Shown here: positions 43,752 through 52,680 of the stretch, piece after piece
Numbering within the stretch: position 1 is the first letter of the stretch
Layout of the letters: the number at the start of each line of letters is the position of its first letter
Source of the DNA: Paraburkholderia aspalathi
Lineage (GTDB): Bacteria > Pseudomonadota > Gammaproteobacteria > Burkholderiales > Burkholderiaceae
Assembly: GCF_900116445.1 (NCBI RefSeq)
Contig: NZ_FPBH01000026.1
Location: forward strand, 62,001 to 126,000
Direction: 5' to 3'
Length of the DNA stretch: 64,000 bases
Program-made: the position numbers and the translations under genes
The notes under the pieces: generated by a model
The model's database searches: none
What the model was told of the DNA's origin: nothing
Seen by the model: only the letters and a program-made list of their open reading frames with translations

Positions 43752-44754
43752 AACACTGCCCGATCACGCCGGCGCGGGCGCTTGCACGACGGCCGGCATG
43801 GGTGCCGGCTTGTGCGCTCCTGGCGCCCTTGCAGCGGTCCACGGCCATGCGGATGCCGCGCAACTCGATCTGTGTTTCGAACGCGCACCGTCCGGAAAGA
43901 CGTGGCTCTCGCGGCAACGCAGCGGTTATCCGTTCCATGTCGGCCGTATCTTGCCGGTAACACGGTGTATCGATCGTGCGCCGGCCTCGGATGCGACAGC
44001 GGAAGTGATCGTGCAGTCTTCATCGGGCGGCCTGTTCGAGGGCGACCGCGTGTTTCAGCGCTTCGTGGCGATGCCGCGCGCGCAAGCTGCCATTCGCACA
44101 GCGGCAGCAACCATCGTGCATACGATGACACACGGCATCGCGCATTCGCGGGTCGCCATTGAAGCGCATCCGCAATCGCGATTCGACTATCTGCCGCAGC
44201 CGACCATCCTGTTTCCCGCCGCCCGGCTTGTGAGCACCATCGATGTCGTGTTGCATGGCGGCGCGACGGTTCTCATCGCCGATACGTGGCTCACTCACGA
44301 CCCCACGCGTCGCACCGCGGGCTTCGGCATGCTGGATGCGACCATCAACATACACAACGCCGACGCACAACTGCTGGCGCGCGACCGTTTTCGCCTCGCG
44401 CCTGGCGCATCACGCGGTTCGCTCTCCGGCGTGCGCCAGATGTATGGCGCGCACGGCGGCCTGCTCGTGCTCAGGCTCGACGACGGCGATGCAGGCAGCG
44501 AAGCACTGGCGCACGCCATCAACGCAGCCCTTCAGACACTCGACATGCCGCTCACAACGGCCTATGCCGCAGCCGGTGTGCTGCCGGGCGCGTGCGGCAC
44601 GTTCGTCAGGATGCTGGCCGCCGACAGCGTCGCGTTGCGCGCGATCTTTTCCACCGCCGTCGAGGCTGTCCATCGGACGCTCGACGGTGTCCACGAAGGG
44701 GCGCCGCGCGCGTCCCATTCGTCCCAAAACCGCAACCGAGGGGTATGCCCGTGA
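43741..44754 (+). CDS. ureD: Urease accessory protein UreD (UreH)
   Basis: A 337-residue accessory protein that scaffolds apo-urease for UreF and UreG. QSSSGGLFEGDRVFQRF near residue 92, LPQPTILFPAARLVSTIDV near residue 150 and an ADTWLTHDPTRRTAGF-like segment match the UreD fold. The ATG at 43741 overlaps the ureG stop by 11 bases. UreD as the last rather than first urease gene is unusual for Burkholderia. The final 20 residues are low in conservation. Confidence 0.85.
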   Translation: MRSETLPDHAGAGACTTAGMGAGLCAPGALAAVHGHADAAQLDLCFERAPSGKTWLSRQRSGYPFHVGRILPVTRCIDRAPASDATAEVIVQSSSGGLFEGDRVFQRFVAMPRAQAAIRTAAATIVHTMTHGIAHSRVAIEAHPQSRFDYLPQPTILFPAARLVSTIDVVLHGGATVLIADTWLTHDPTRRTAGFGMLDATINIHNADAQLLARDRFRLAPGASRGSLSGVRQMYGAHGGLLVLRLDDGDAGSEALAHAINAALQTLDMPLTTAYAAAGVLPGACGTFVRMLAADSVALRAIFSTAVEAVHRTLDGVHEGAPRASHSSQNRNRGVCP

Positions 44755-46271
44755 CACTGCGCCGTCCGTCCAAAACCGATCTGATTGAAATCAGCCGAGC
44801 CCGTCATCTGTCTCTGACCGAAGTCGAACTCGACGAGTACTACGAACTCGTCTGCGAAAACCTGTCGCTTTACGACACGCTCGATCAGTATTCCGAACCT
44901 GCATTCGACGTCCTGCCGGCGGTGCGTGTCGCGGGCACGCGTCCGGCCCCGCACGACGATCCGCTCAACGCAGTGGTGCGCAACTGCTCGGTGCATCTGC
45001 CCGGCGCGCAGGGGCGGCTCTCCGGGAAAACCGTCGGGCTCAAGGATACGATCAGCGTCGCCGGCATTCCAATGTCGTGCGCGTCGCGCCTGCTGTACGA
45101 CTACGTGCCCGAGCGTGACGCAACCATCGTGAAGCGGCTGCTCGCCGACGGCGCGCACATCACCGCGATTCTCAACACCGACGACTTCGCGTTTTCGGGC
45201 GGCGGCCACACGAGCACTTACGGCCCTACTCTCAACGCAGCGAACCCGGCGCATCTCGCGGGCGGCTCGTCATGCGGCTCGGCCGCGGCGGTTGCCAGCG
45301 GTCTGGTCGATCTCGCGATCGGCGGCGATCAGGGTGGCTCGATCCGGATTCCGTCGTCGTGGTCGGGCACCGTCGGCCACAAACCGACGCACGGCCTCGT
45401 GCCGTATACAGGCATCGTCGGCTTCGACCTGACGATCGACCATATCGGTCCGATGACGCGTACCGTCAGCGATGCCGCCCTGCTGCTCTCGGTCATCGCC
45501 GGGCTCGACGATGCCGACGCCGACCCGCGTCAGACGAAACCCGTTGAAAAGTGCGACTACACGCGTGCGCTGACGGGCAGCATTCATGGCCTGAAGATCG
45601 CAGTCGTGTCGGAAGGATTCGGCTCGGAGGAAGCGCTGCCTGAAGTCGACGAAGCCGTACGCGTTGCGGTGCAGGCGCTGACGCGTCTCGGCGCGACGGT
45701 CGACACGATCTCCGTGCCGGAACATCGGATGGTCGTGCCCGTGTGGAACGCGGTCGCAATCGAGGGAGGCGTCGCCAATTTCTATGCGGGGCATCACGCC
45801 TACCAGAACAAAGGGCTCTACGACCCACGCCTGATGTCAGCGATGGGACGCGGCATCAAGACTCACGGCGGCGACTTCTCGCCGACGGCCAAGATGGGTG
45901 TCCTCGTCGCCGCATACATGACGGACTACTACCAAGGCGTGTTTTATGCTCGTGCCCGCAATCTGGCGCGCCAACTGAACGCTGCGTACGAACGCGTGTT
46001 CGGTACGTACGATCTCGTCGTCATGCCGACTACGCCGCAGACGGCGCATGCGCGGCTTGCCGGTCAGGAGACCGATCGCAAGACCTTTGTGAGGCAAGCG
46101 CTCAACATGTGCGCCAATACAGCCGCGTTCGATCTGACGGGTCATCCTTCGATTTCGGTGCCATGCAAAGCGGTGGATGGTTTGCCCGTGGGTCTGATGA
46201 TCACGGGGCGGCATTTCGCCGATGCCACCGTACTACGGGCTGCGCATGCCTACGAGCAGGGGGGCGCATGA
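44751..46271 (+). CDS. Amidase-signature family amidase
   Basis: A 506-residue amidase of the Ser-cisSer-Lys type: K98 in GLKDTIS, cis-Ser174 in GGSSCGSAAAVASG and nucleophile Ser197 in GGDQGGSIRIPSSW. The N-terminal helical region and total length resemble nitrile-hydratase-associated amidases, which act on aromatic and aliphatic amides. GTG at 44751 is favoured by a GAGGGG site 7 bases upstream; an ATG at 44745 is too close to that site. It overlaps the end of ureD by 4 bases and the next gene by 4 bases. It would broaden the amide range beyond AmiE. Confidence 0.9.
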   Translation: MTLRRPSKTDLIEISRARHLSLTEVELDEYYELVCENLSLYDTLDQYSEPAFDVLPAVRVAGTRPAPHDDPLNAVVRNCSVHLPGAQGRLSGKTVGLKDTISVAGIPMSCASRLLYDYVPERDATIVKRLLADGAHITAILNTDDFAFSGGGHTSTYGPTLNAANPAHLAGGSSCGSAAAVASGLVDLAIGGDQGGSIRIPSSWSGTVGHKPTHGLVPYTGIVGFDLTIDHIGPMTRTVSDAALLLSVIAGLDDADADPRQTKPVEKCDYTRALTGSIHGLKIAVVSEGFGSEEALPEVDEAVRVAVQALTRLGATVDTISVPEHRMVVPVWNAVAIEGGVANFYAGHHAYQNKGLYDPRLMSAMGRGIKTHGGDFSPTAKMGVLVAAYMTDYYQGVFYARARNLARQLNAAYERVFGTYDLVVMPTTPQTAHARLAGQETDRKTFVRQALNMCANTAAFDLTGHPSISVPCKAVDGLPVGLMITGRHFADATVLRAAHAYEQGGA

Positions 46272-47098
46272 CGAGACCGCAACTCGCGCCGGCCGGCGCA
46301 CCGCTGGATGCGTGGCGCGTCACGCAGGAGCCGTGGTATGAACCGGTCGACCATGAACTGGCGTGGTTCGAAGCGGCTTACCATGCACGGCTGCCGATCA
46401 TGCTCAAAGGACCGACCGGCTGCGGCAAGACGCGCCTGGTCGAACACATGGCGTGGCGGCTGAAACGCCCGCTCGTGACCATTGCCTGTCACGAGGACAT
46501 GAACGCAGGCGATCTCGTCGGGCGCTACCTGCTCGACGGCAACGGTACCTACTGGCAAGACGGGCCGCTCACGAACGCCGTCAGGCATGGCGCGATCTGC
46601 TACCTCGATGAAGTGGTCGAAGCCCGTCAGGATACGACCGTTGTCATCCATCCGCTCACCGATTCGCGCCGCATTCTGCCGATCGACAAAAGCGGCGAGC
46701 TGATTACCGCGCATCCGGATTTCACCCTGGTGATTTCGTTCAATCCGCACTATCAGCATGTATCGAAAAATCTGAAACCGTCGACACGTCAGCGCTTTGT
46801 CGCGCTCGACCTCGGCTGGCCGGGTGCGCAGACGGAAGCCGCAATCGTCGCGCATGAAGGCAATGTGCCGCACGACGTGGCTGAAAAGCTCGTGACAATT
46901 GCGGCGCGGACCCGCGTACTCGACGATCCCGCCTTGCCGGAGGGGGCTTCGACGCGCATGCTGATCTACGCTGCGACGTTGATTGCACACGGAATGGATG
47001 CACTGGCCGCGTGCCGGATCGGCATCATCCAGCCGCTCAGCGACGACGCCGATCTGTGCGCCGCGCTGACGGCAATCGCCAGTGGCGTGTTCGGATGA
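46268..47098 (+). CDS. MoxR-type AAA+ ATPase (CbbQ/NorQ-like)
   Basis: A 276-residue ATPase. Walker A GPTGCGKTR is at 48-56, Walker B AICYLDEV near 109-116, and the sensor region SFNPHYQHVSKNLKPSTRQRF near residue 165 with the second-region arginines is as in CbbQ/NorQ. These ATPases work with a VWA partner to remodel and activate metal-dependent enzymes such as Rubisco, nitric-oxide reductase or CO dehydrogenase. The partner gene follows with a 4-base overlap. The client is presumably an enzyme of this operon; urease or the amidases are candidates by position. AmiB of P. aeruginosa, an ATPase in the amidase operon, may be an analogue. Confidence 0.9.
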   Translation: MTRPQLAPAGAPLDAWRVTQEPWYEPVDHELAWFEAAYHARLPIMLKGPTGCGKTRLVEHMAWRLKRPLVTIACHEDMNAGDLVGRYLLDGNGTYWQDGPLTNAVRHGAICYLDEVVEARQDTTVVIHPLTDSRRILPIDKSGELITAHPDFTLVISFNPHYQHVSKNLKPSTRQRFVALDLGWPGAQTEAAIVAHEGNVPHDVAEKLVTIAARTRVLDDPALPEGASTRMLIYAATLIAHGMDALAACRIGIIQPLSDDADLCAALTAIASGVFG

Positions 47099-48882
47099 AC
47101 GCCGGTACGGCGGTAGCAGCGAGCCCTGGCATCGACGAGGGACCCTGTGCGATCGCAACGCGTGAGGTCTTTCCGTTCACGCGCTTCGAGCGGACGCTCG
47201 GTTTGTATCTGCGCGCGGCGTGGCAAATAAGCACTCCCGTGCAGGCGCTCGCGCGCAGCGAACAGACAGTCGCCGCACGACCATGTCCGATCGTGACGGG
47301 CACCGCGCTGATGTTGCCGCGTGAGTATGAGGCCGATAGTCCGGACGACTCACGCCGCTTCTACCTGGCGTGTGCGGCACATGCGGCAGCCCATCTGACT
47401 TATTCGACAGTGCGTTTCGATCCCGCCAGACTGCGGCCGCTGCAGTTGACGCTGGTTGGTGTGATCGAGGACGCACGGGTCGAACGGCTCGCGATTGCGC
47501 GCTATCCGGGACTGCGGCGCTGGTGGCTGCCGTTTCATCGAACGGGCTCAGAAAGCAGCGGCACCGCGGCCGCTTTGATCGCGAGACTTGCGCGCGGTCT
47601 GCTCGACCCTGGCTATGTCGATCGCGACGGTTGGGTCATAAAGGGTCGCACGCTATTCGAAGCGGCGTTCAGCAGAACCGCTGGTACGGACGCGGGTATC
47701 TCACGCCATCTGGGCAACTTGCTGGGCAACGACCTCGGGCAGATGCGGATCCAGTTCAACGCGAAGACTTACACCCCAGCCGCCATCTATCGTGACGACA
47801 ACAGCGGATTGTGGGACTTGCCGCCGACAGCGGTCGCGCCGGTATCCGGCGATGTCGCGCCCGAGCGCAATGTTGCGCCACAGGAAAGCGAGGGAGTCGG
47901 CGAGATTCCACCAGATCAGCCAACGCCGCCCAGGCGGATTGCGGATAGACCCGGAGACACGCCGGCAGCCGCTGCCCCACACGATGAAGAACTGCCCACA
48001 CGCGTCGTATCTTTGCACCGCTATCCGGAGTGGGACTACGTGATTCGACGCTATCGCAGCGATTGGTGCAGCGTCGAGTCATTGAGTCTGGATACCGCTT
48101 CGCCAGACTGCCCTGCCCTTCACGATTACGCCGCGCCGGCACGGCGCGTCAGGGCGGTGCTCAATACGACACGGCAGCACGCCGTCACGGGCAGGACGCG
48201 CGAGTTCGAAGGCGATCTGCTTGATCTCGATGCATGTATCGCGGGTCGCATTGATGCCCTGCGCGGCGAGCGGGACCGCTTCAAAGGCTTCGTGGCGCCC
48301 CGCCGCGAGGCGCGCGGTGTGCCGCTCGCGATACTGCTCGACCTCTCGGCATCGAACGCGTTCGACGGGCGCATCGATACCGTGCTGGACGTCGCGCGCG
48401 TACTTGGGCAAGCGCTGCGCACGGGCGATCGACCTTATGCGATGTACGGCTTTCATTCCGAGGGGCGGCAACGGGTGCGCTTTCACGTGTTCAAGGATTT
48501 CGACGAGGCGTGGAGCGCGTCGACCGAGGCCTATATTGCGCGGATTCGTCCAGGGCTTTCCACCCGCTTTGGTGCTGCGCTTCGGCATGCCGGTGCGCGG
48601 GTGAGCCACGAAGCCGCGCGTATAGGCTTGTCCAGGGCCAGCTTGTTGACCGTGTCCGATTGCGTTCCGTTTGATATCGATGTCTTCGATCCTCGCTATT
48701 TGCGCGAAGACACGCGGCGGGCATTGAACGAGCTCGCTGTGCGCGGGATCGAATGCGGGTGTCTGGCTCTTGATCCGCAGACGCTTGAGGATGCGAAAGC
48801 GCTATTCGGCCGACGCCGGGTTGCGCCTCTCAGTGACCTGCGTGGTTTGCCATCGGCGCTGGTCGCGGTTGCTTCACGATAA
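47095..48882 (+). CDS. VWA-domain protein, partner of the MoxR ATPase (NorD/CbbO-like)
   Basis: A 595-residue protein. The N-terminal half is helical (about 1-260, with YLACAAHAAAHLTYSTVRFD and VIEDARVERLAIARYPGLRR), a Pro-rich linker spans about 270-310, and a C-terminal von Willebrand A domain covers about 410-595. The MIDAS motif DLSAS is intact (D416, S418, S420) and a VSDCVPFDIDVFD segment supplies the later metal ligand. In CbbQO the VWA protein is the adaptor that recognises the client enzyme. It is the last gene of the amide/urea operon; no good plus-strand terminator follows before the tRNA-Pro region. Confidence 0.85.
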   Translation: MNAGTAVAASPGIDEGPCAIATREVFPFTRFERTLGLYLRAAWQISTPVQALARSEQTVAARPCPIVTGTALMLPREYEADSPDDSRRFYLACAAHAAAHLTYSTVRFDPARLRPLQLTLVGVIEDARVERLAIARYPGLRRWWLPFHRTGSESSGTAAALIARLARGLLDPGYVDRDGWVIKGRTLFEAAFSRTAGTDAGISRHLGNLLGNDLGQMRIQFNAKTYTPAAIYRDDNSGLWDLPPTAVAPVSGDVAPERNVAPQESEGVGEIPPDQPTPPRRIADRPGDTPAAAAPHDEELPTRVVSLHRYPEWDYVIRRYRSDWCSVESLSLDTASPDCPALHDYAAPARRVRAVLNTTRQHAVTGRTREFEGDLLDLDACIAGRIDALRGERDRFKGFVAPRREARGVPLAILLDLSASNAFDGRIDTVLDVARVLGQALRTGDRPYAMYGFHSEGRQRVRFHVFKDFDEAWSASTEAYIARIRPGLSTRFGAALRHAGARVSHEAARIGLSRASLLTVSDCVPFDIDVFDPRYLREDTRRALNELAVRGIECGCLALDPQTLEDAKALFGRRRVAPLSDLRGLPSALVAVASR

Positions 48883-48990
48883 GAATGGCTAGGCGAGCGA
48901 GTCCAGAGGAACCGTCAGGTTGTTGGTGCGGGCACGTAAGAGCCGACCGTGGTGTGAGAGCAACCGTGGGGGCAAAATCCACCCCAAAAC

Positions 48991-49025
48991 GAAAAAGGCC
49001 TCACAAGCGTTGCTTGTAAGGCCTT
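48991..49025 (-). terminator. Terminator downstream of tRNA-Pro
   Basis: On the minus strand a long stem (AAGGCCTTACAAGC with GCTTGTGAGGCCTT, one mismatch) with a 3-base loop is followed by TTTCGTTTTG. It starts 8 bases after the tRNA 3' end. It could also receive plus-strand readthrough from the amide/urea operon. The rest of 48883-49173 holds only the tRNA and its promoter. Confidence 0.85.
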
Positions 49026-49029
49026 GATT

Positions 49030-49110
<81 letters not shown>

Positions 49111-49121
49111 AACAGCTAAAA

Positions 49122-49127
49122 ATTATA
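49122..49127 (-). promoter_or_regulatory. -10 box of the tRNA-Pro promoter
   Basis: Read on the minus strand this is TATAAT, 11 bases upstream of the tRNA 5' end. A TTCTAA at 49150-49145, 17 bases further up, is a weak -35. Confidence 0.5.
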
Positions 49128-49173
49128 ACAGACACTTCAATCGATTAGAACCGCTCTGCGCTAACAAAGAAAA

Positions 49174-49581
49174 CTAGTGACCCAACAGGTCGATCACATG
49201 CAGCAATTCCTTGCGCAACTGCTCCACATCTACCGCAGCCGTTGCGGCGGCCGGAACCGCCGCGCCCTCGCCTTCCTCGACCAGGTCAGCCGGTCCACCC
49301 TGCGCACCGCCGCCATGCGAATCGAGCCGATTGCGTGCACCGTTGATCGTAAAGCCCTGCTCGTACAGCAACTCACGAATCCGCCGGATCAACAGCACCT
49401 CATGATGCTGATAGTACCGACGATTGCCGCGCCGTTTGACCGGCCTCAACTGCGTGAACTCCTGTTCCCAATAGCGCAGCACATGCGGTTTCACGCCGCA
49501 TAGTTCGCTGACCTCACCAATCGTGAAGTAGCGCTTCGCCGGAATCGGAGGCAAGACGACTTTTTCGATCGTCGCTGTCAT
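49174..49581 (-). CDS. MerR-family transcriptional regulator (MlrA-like)
   Basis: A 135-residue regulator. The winged helix-turn-helix (RYFTIGEVSELCGVKPHVLR, then YWEQEFTQLRPVKRRGNRRYY) covers residues about 17-62. A helix follows, then a low-complexity Ala/Gly/Glu region, then a short C-terminal helix. There is no cysteine-rich metal-binding loop, so metal sensing is unlikely. This gene after ihfA is a conserved arrangement in beta- and gammaproteobacteria. Its target is unknown. Confidence 0.9.
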   Translation of the reverse strand: MTATIEKVVLPPIPAKRYFTIGEVSELCGVKPHVLRYWEQEFTQLRPVKRRGNRRYYQHHEVLLIRRIRELLYEQGFTINGARNRLDSHGGGAQGGPADLVEEGEGAAVPAAATAAVDVEQLRKELLHVIDLLGH

Positions 49582-49627
49582 CGTCAGTTAGCCGTCGTGG
49601 TGGGTTGCGCAGGGACGCGCCAGTCGA

Positions 49628-50038
49628 TCAGCGCGCGAAGCTCGCTTCAGCGCCGTTCTCGACCAACGCTTTCAGCTTTTGACTTGCATGGAACGTCACA
49701 ACGCGGCGCGCGGCGATCGGAATCGCCTCGCCGGTCTTCGGGTTTCTGCCGGGACGCTGGGGTTTGTCGCGCAACTGGAAGTTGCCGAACCCCGACAGCT
49801 TCACGCTATCGCCACTCTCCAGCGCATCGCGGATCACCTCGAAGAATGCTTCGACCATGTCTTTCGCTTCCCGCTTGTTGAGCCCGACATTGTCGAACAG
49901 CAACTCGGCAAGTTCAGCCTTGGTAAGCGTCGGCGTTTCGGAGGAAACGGCCGCGGGTGATGTCGGAATATCGCGAATCATGGCGCTGCGTTGCGCCGTA
50001 AGAAGGGCTTCGAAATCACTCGAGTTCATTTCATTCAT
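49628..50038 (-). CDS. ihfA: Integration host factor alpha subunit
   Basis: A 136-residue DNA-bending protein. The core LTKAELAELLFDNVGLNKRE to RRVVTFHASQKLK is the standard HU/IHF fold, with the GRNPKTGEAIPI beta-arm whose proline intercalates into DNA. It carries an N-terminal extension of about 43 residues compared with E. coli IhfA, a feature of Burkholderia proteins. The start is uncertain among ATGs at 50038 and 50029; neither has a strong ribosome-binding site. It lies 69 bases downstream of pheT. Confidence 0.93.
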   Translation of the reverse strand: MNEMNSSDFEALLTAQRSAMIRDIPTSPAAVSSETPTLTKAELAELLFDNVGLNKREAKDMVEAFFEVIRDALESGDSVKLSGFGNFQLRDKPQRPGRNPKTGEAIPIAARRVVTFHASQKLKALVENGAEASFAR

Positions 50039-50107
50039 ATCTATCAAATGGCGCGCCAAGCAGAAACGGAGGTTGCGAAAAAATGCCGTGCAAATGTTAA
50101 ATGCGGG

Positions 50108-52543
50108 TTATCCACGCAACCGTGCGCCATATACTCGAGCCAGACGTTCCACCAGAGTTTGAATGGCCAGATCGACCGTTTCATCCTGAAGGGTCCCGCC
50201 AGTATCTTGCAAGGTCACACGGAACGCAAGGCTTTTCTCGTGAGCAGCCAAGCCACCGGAAGTGTTTGATTTTGGACGGAATTCGTCGAAAAGCACAACC
50301 TTCTGAACAGTCTTGCAGGCCTCTTCGGACTGAGCCTTCTGGAGCTCGTCCAGCAGCGCCTGCACCTCGATTTTCTGATCGACAACCACCGCGATATCGC
50401 GACGCACCGGCGGGAATTTAGACACATCCGCCGGAGTCGGCAATACGCGCTGCATTAATGCTTCCGATTCGATTTCAAACAGAATCGGCGCATGCGGCAA
50501 ATCATATTTCTGCATCCAGCGCGGATGCAATTCACCAATCCAGCCCACTGCGCGGCCATTCAGTTCAATACGCGCGCTGCGGCCCGGATGCAATGCCGGA
50601 TGCTCCGCTTTCACGAAGCGCGCCACTGCCGGCGCGAGCACGGCTTCCAGATCGCCCTTCACGTCGAAGTAGTCGACTGTGCGCGTTTGCGCGCCCCACT
50701 GCTCTTCGAGCACGGGACCGTAGGCCAGGCCGCCGATCATCTTCGGCTGCGCGAAACCCTCGACGGTCAATTCACCTGCCTTGATCGACGGATCGTGCAG
50801 GAACACGCGGCCGGCTTCGAACACGCGCACGCGATCGGCCGCGCGACGGTTCAGGTTCGTGCGCAGGACCTCGATCAGGCTGCCGAACAGCGTGGTGCGC
50901 ATGACCGACAACTGGCTCGCAATCGGATTCAACAGACGAACAGGCTTGTCGTTGCCGGCGAAGTCCGACTCCCACTCGGCATCCACAAAGCTGAAGTTGA
51001 CTGTTTCTGCGTAATCGCGTGCGGCGAGTGCATGACGGATAACGTGAATCGAGCGCTGCGTTTCGTTGGTCGGCAGCATCTCGCTGGTCGCGACCGGCGG
51101 ACGTGCAGGGATCTTTTCGAAGCCGTAGATACGCGCGACTTCTTCGATCAGGTCTTCTTCGATTTCGATATCGAAGCGGTACGACGGCGGGATCACCGAG
51201 AACGTATCGCCGTCGCGTTCGAACGTGAGGCCGAGGCGCGTGAAGATCTGCGCAATTTCGTCCACGTCGATCTTGATGCCGATGATGCGGTTCGCACGCG
51301 AGACACGCATCTTCACCGGCTCGCGCTTCGGCACGTTGACGATCTGATCGTCGACCGGTCCGGCTTCGCCACCGCAGATATCGAGGATCAGTTGCGTGAT
51401 GCGTTCGATGTGTTCGACGGTGGTCGCGTAATCGACGCCACGTTCGAAACGATGGCCCGCATCGGTCGAGAAGTTGTACTTCCGCGAGCGGCCACGAATG
51501 CTATCCGGCCACCAGAATGCGGCTTCGAGATAGATGTTGGTGGTGTCGAGCGTGACGGCCGTGCTGTCGCCGCCCATGATGCCGGCGAGGCTTTCGATGT
51601 GCTGTTCGTCTGCGATCACGCCGACGGTTTCATCGAGTTCGACGGTGTTGCCGTTCAACAGCTTGAGCGTTTCGCCCTTGCGGCCCCAACGCACGTCCAT
51701 GCCGCCGTGGATCTTGTCCAGATCGAACACGTGCGACGGACGCCCCAGTTCGAGCATCACATAGTTCGAGATGTCGACGAGTGCGGAAATGCTGCGCTGA
51801 CCCGAACGCTCGAGACGCTGCACCATCCATTGCGGGGACTTCGCGCGCGCATTCACGCCGCGAATCACGCGACCCGAGAAGCGGCCGCACAGATCGGGCG
51901 CCGAGATTTTGACGGGCAACGTTTCGTTCAACTTGACTTCGACCGGCTTGATCTCGAGCGGACGCAGCGGCGCGCCGGTGATGGCCGATGTTTCGCGCGC
52001 CACGCCGAACACCGACAAGCAGTCCGCCTTGTTCGGCGTCAGCTTGATTTCGAAAACCGTGTCGTCGAGATTGAGCGTTTCGCGGATGTCCTGGCCGATC
52101 GGCGTAGCTTCCGGCAGGATCATCAGGCCGCTATGATCTTCCGAGAGCTTCAGTTCGCGTGCCGAGCACAGCATGCCCTGGCTTTCCACGCCGCGCAGCT
52201 TCGAGAGCTTGATCGCGAACGGCGTGCCGCCCTCTTCGGCCGGCGGCAGTTGCGCGCCAACCAGCGCGACCGGCACCTTGATGCCTGGCGCAACGTTCGG
52301 CGCACCACACACGATGTTCAGCGTCGCGCCCGTGCCGGCGTCGACCTGACACACGTTGAGCTTGTCCGCGTCCGGGTGCTTGACGACTTCCAGCACCTGG
52401 CCGACGACGATCTTCGAGGTCGGCGGCGCGGCCGGCCGCAGGTCTTCGACTTCGAGACCCGCCATCGTCAACGCGTGCGACAGCTCATCGGTCGTCAGTT
52501 GCGGATCGACAAAGGTTCTCAGCCAGGATTCCGGGAATTGCAT
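50108..52543 (-). CDS. pheT: Phenylalanine-tRNA ligase beta subunit
   Basis: An 811-residue subunit of the (alpha-beta)2 PheRS. Domains in order: tRNA-binding OB fold (KIVVGQVLEVVKHPDADKLN near residue 43), B3/B4 editing domain (about 210-380), B5 (about 405-475), the inactive catalytic-like core (480-690) and the ferredoxin-fold anticodon-binding domain at the C-terminus (FPPVRRDIAVVVDQ near 717). All are present without interruption. It follows pheS with a 137-base gap. Confidence 0.98.
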   Translation of the reverse strand: MQFPESWLRTFVDPQLTTDELSHALTMAGLEVEDLRPAAPPTSKIVVGQVLEVVKHPDADKLNVCQVDAGTGATLNIVCGAPNVAPGIKVPVALVGAQLPPAEEGGTPFAIKLSKLRGVESQGMLCSARELKLSEDHSGLMILPEATPIGQDIRETLNLDDTVFEIKLTPNKADCLSVFGVARETSAITGAPLRPLEIKPVEVKLNETLPVKISAPDLCGRFSGRVIRGVNARAKSPQWMVQRLERSGQRSISALVDISNYVMLELGRPSHVFDLDKIHGGMDVRWGRKGETLKLLNGNTVELDETVGVIADEQHIESLAGIMGGDSTAVTLDTTNIYLEAAFWWPDSIRGRSRKYNFSTDAGHRFERGVDYATTVEHIERITQLILDICGGEAGPVDDQIVNVPKREPVKMRVSRANRIIGIKIDVDEIAQIFTRLGLTFERDGDTFSVIPPSYRFDIEIEEDLIEEVARIYGFEKIPARPPVATSEMLPTNETQRSIHVIRHALAARDYAETVNFSFVDAEWESDFAGNDKPVRLLNPIASQLSVMRTTLFGSLIEVLRTNLNRRAADRVRVFEAGRVFLHDPSIKAGELTVEGFAQPKMIGGLAYGPVLEEQWGAQTRTVDYFDVKGDLEAVLAPAVARFVKAEHPALHPGRSARIELNGRAVGWIGELHPRWMQKYDLPHAPILFEIESEALMQRVLPTPADVSKFPPVRRDIAVVVDQKIEVQALLDELQKAQSEEACKTVQKVVLFDEFRPKSNTSGGLAAHEKSLAFRVTLQDTGGTLQDETVDLAIQTLVERLARVYGARLRG

Positions 52544-52680
52544 GGTTCTGTGTACGTTCTGATCAGGTTAGGTCCAGGTCCGGCAGGCGGCCCATTGATT
52601 CACTGGGCACTGCCGGGGACGCTGCTGCGGCACTGCGTGCAGTGCCGCGCTCTATGCTTGTCGCGTTCGTACGCGCCAGT

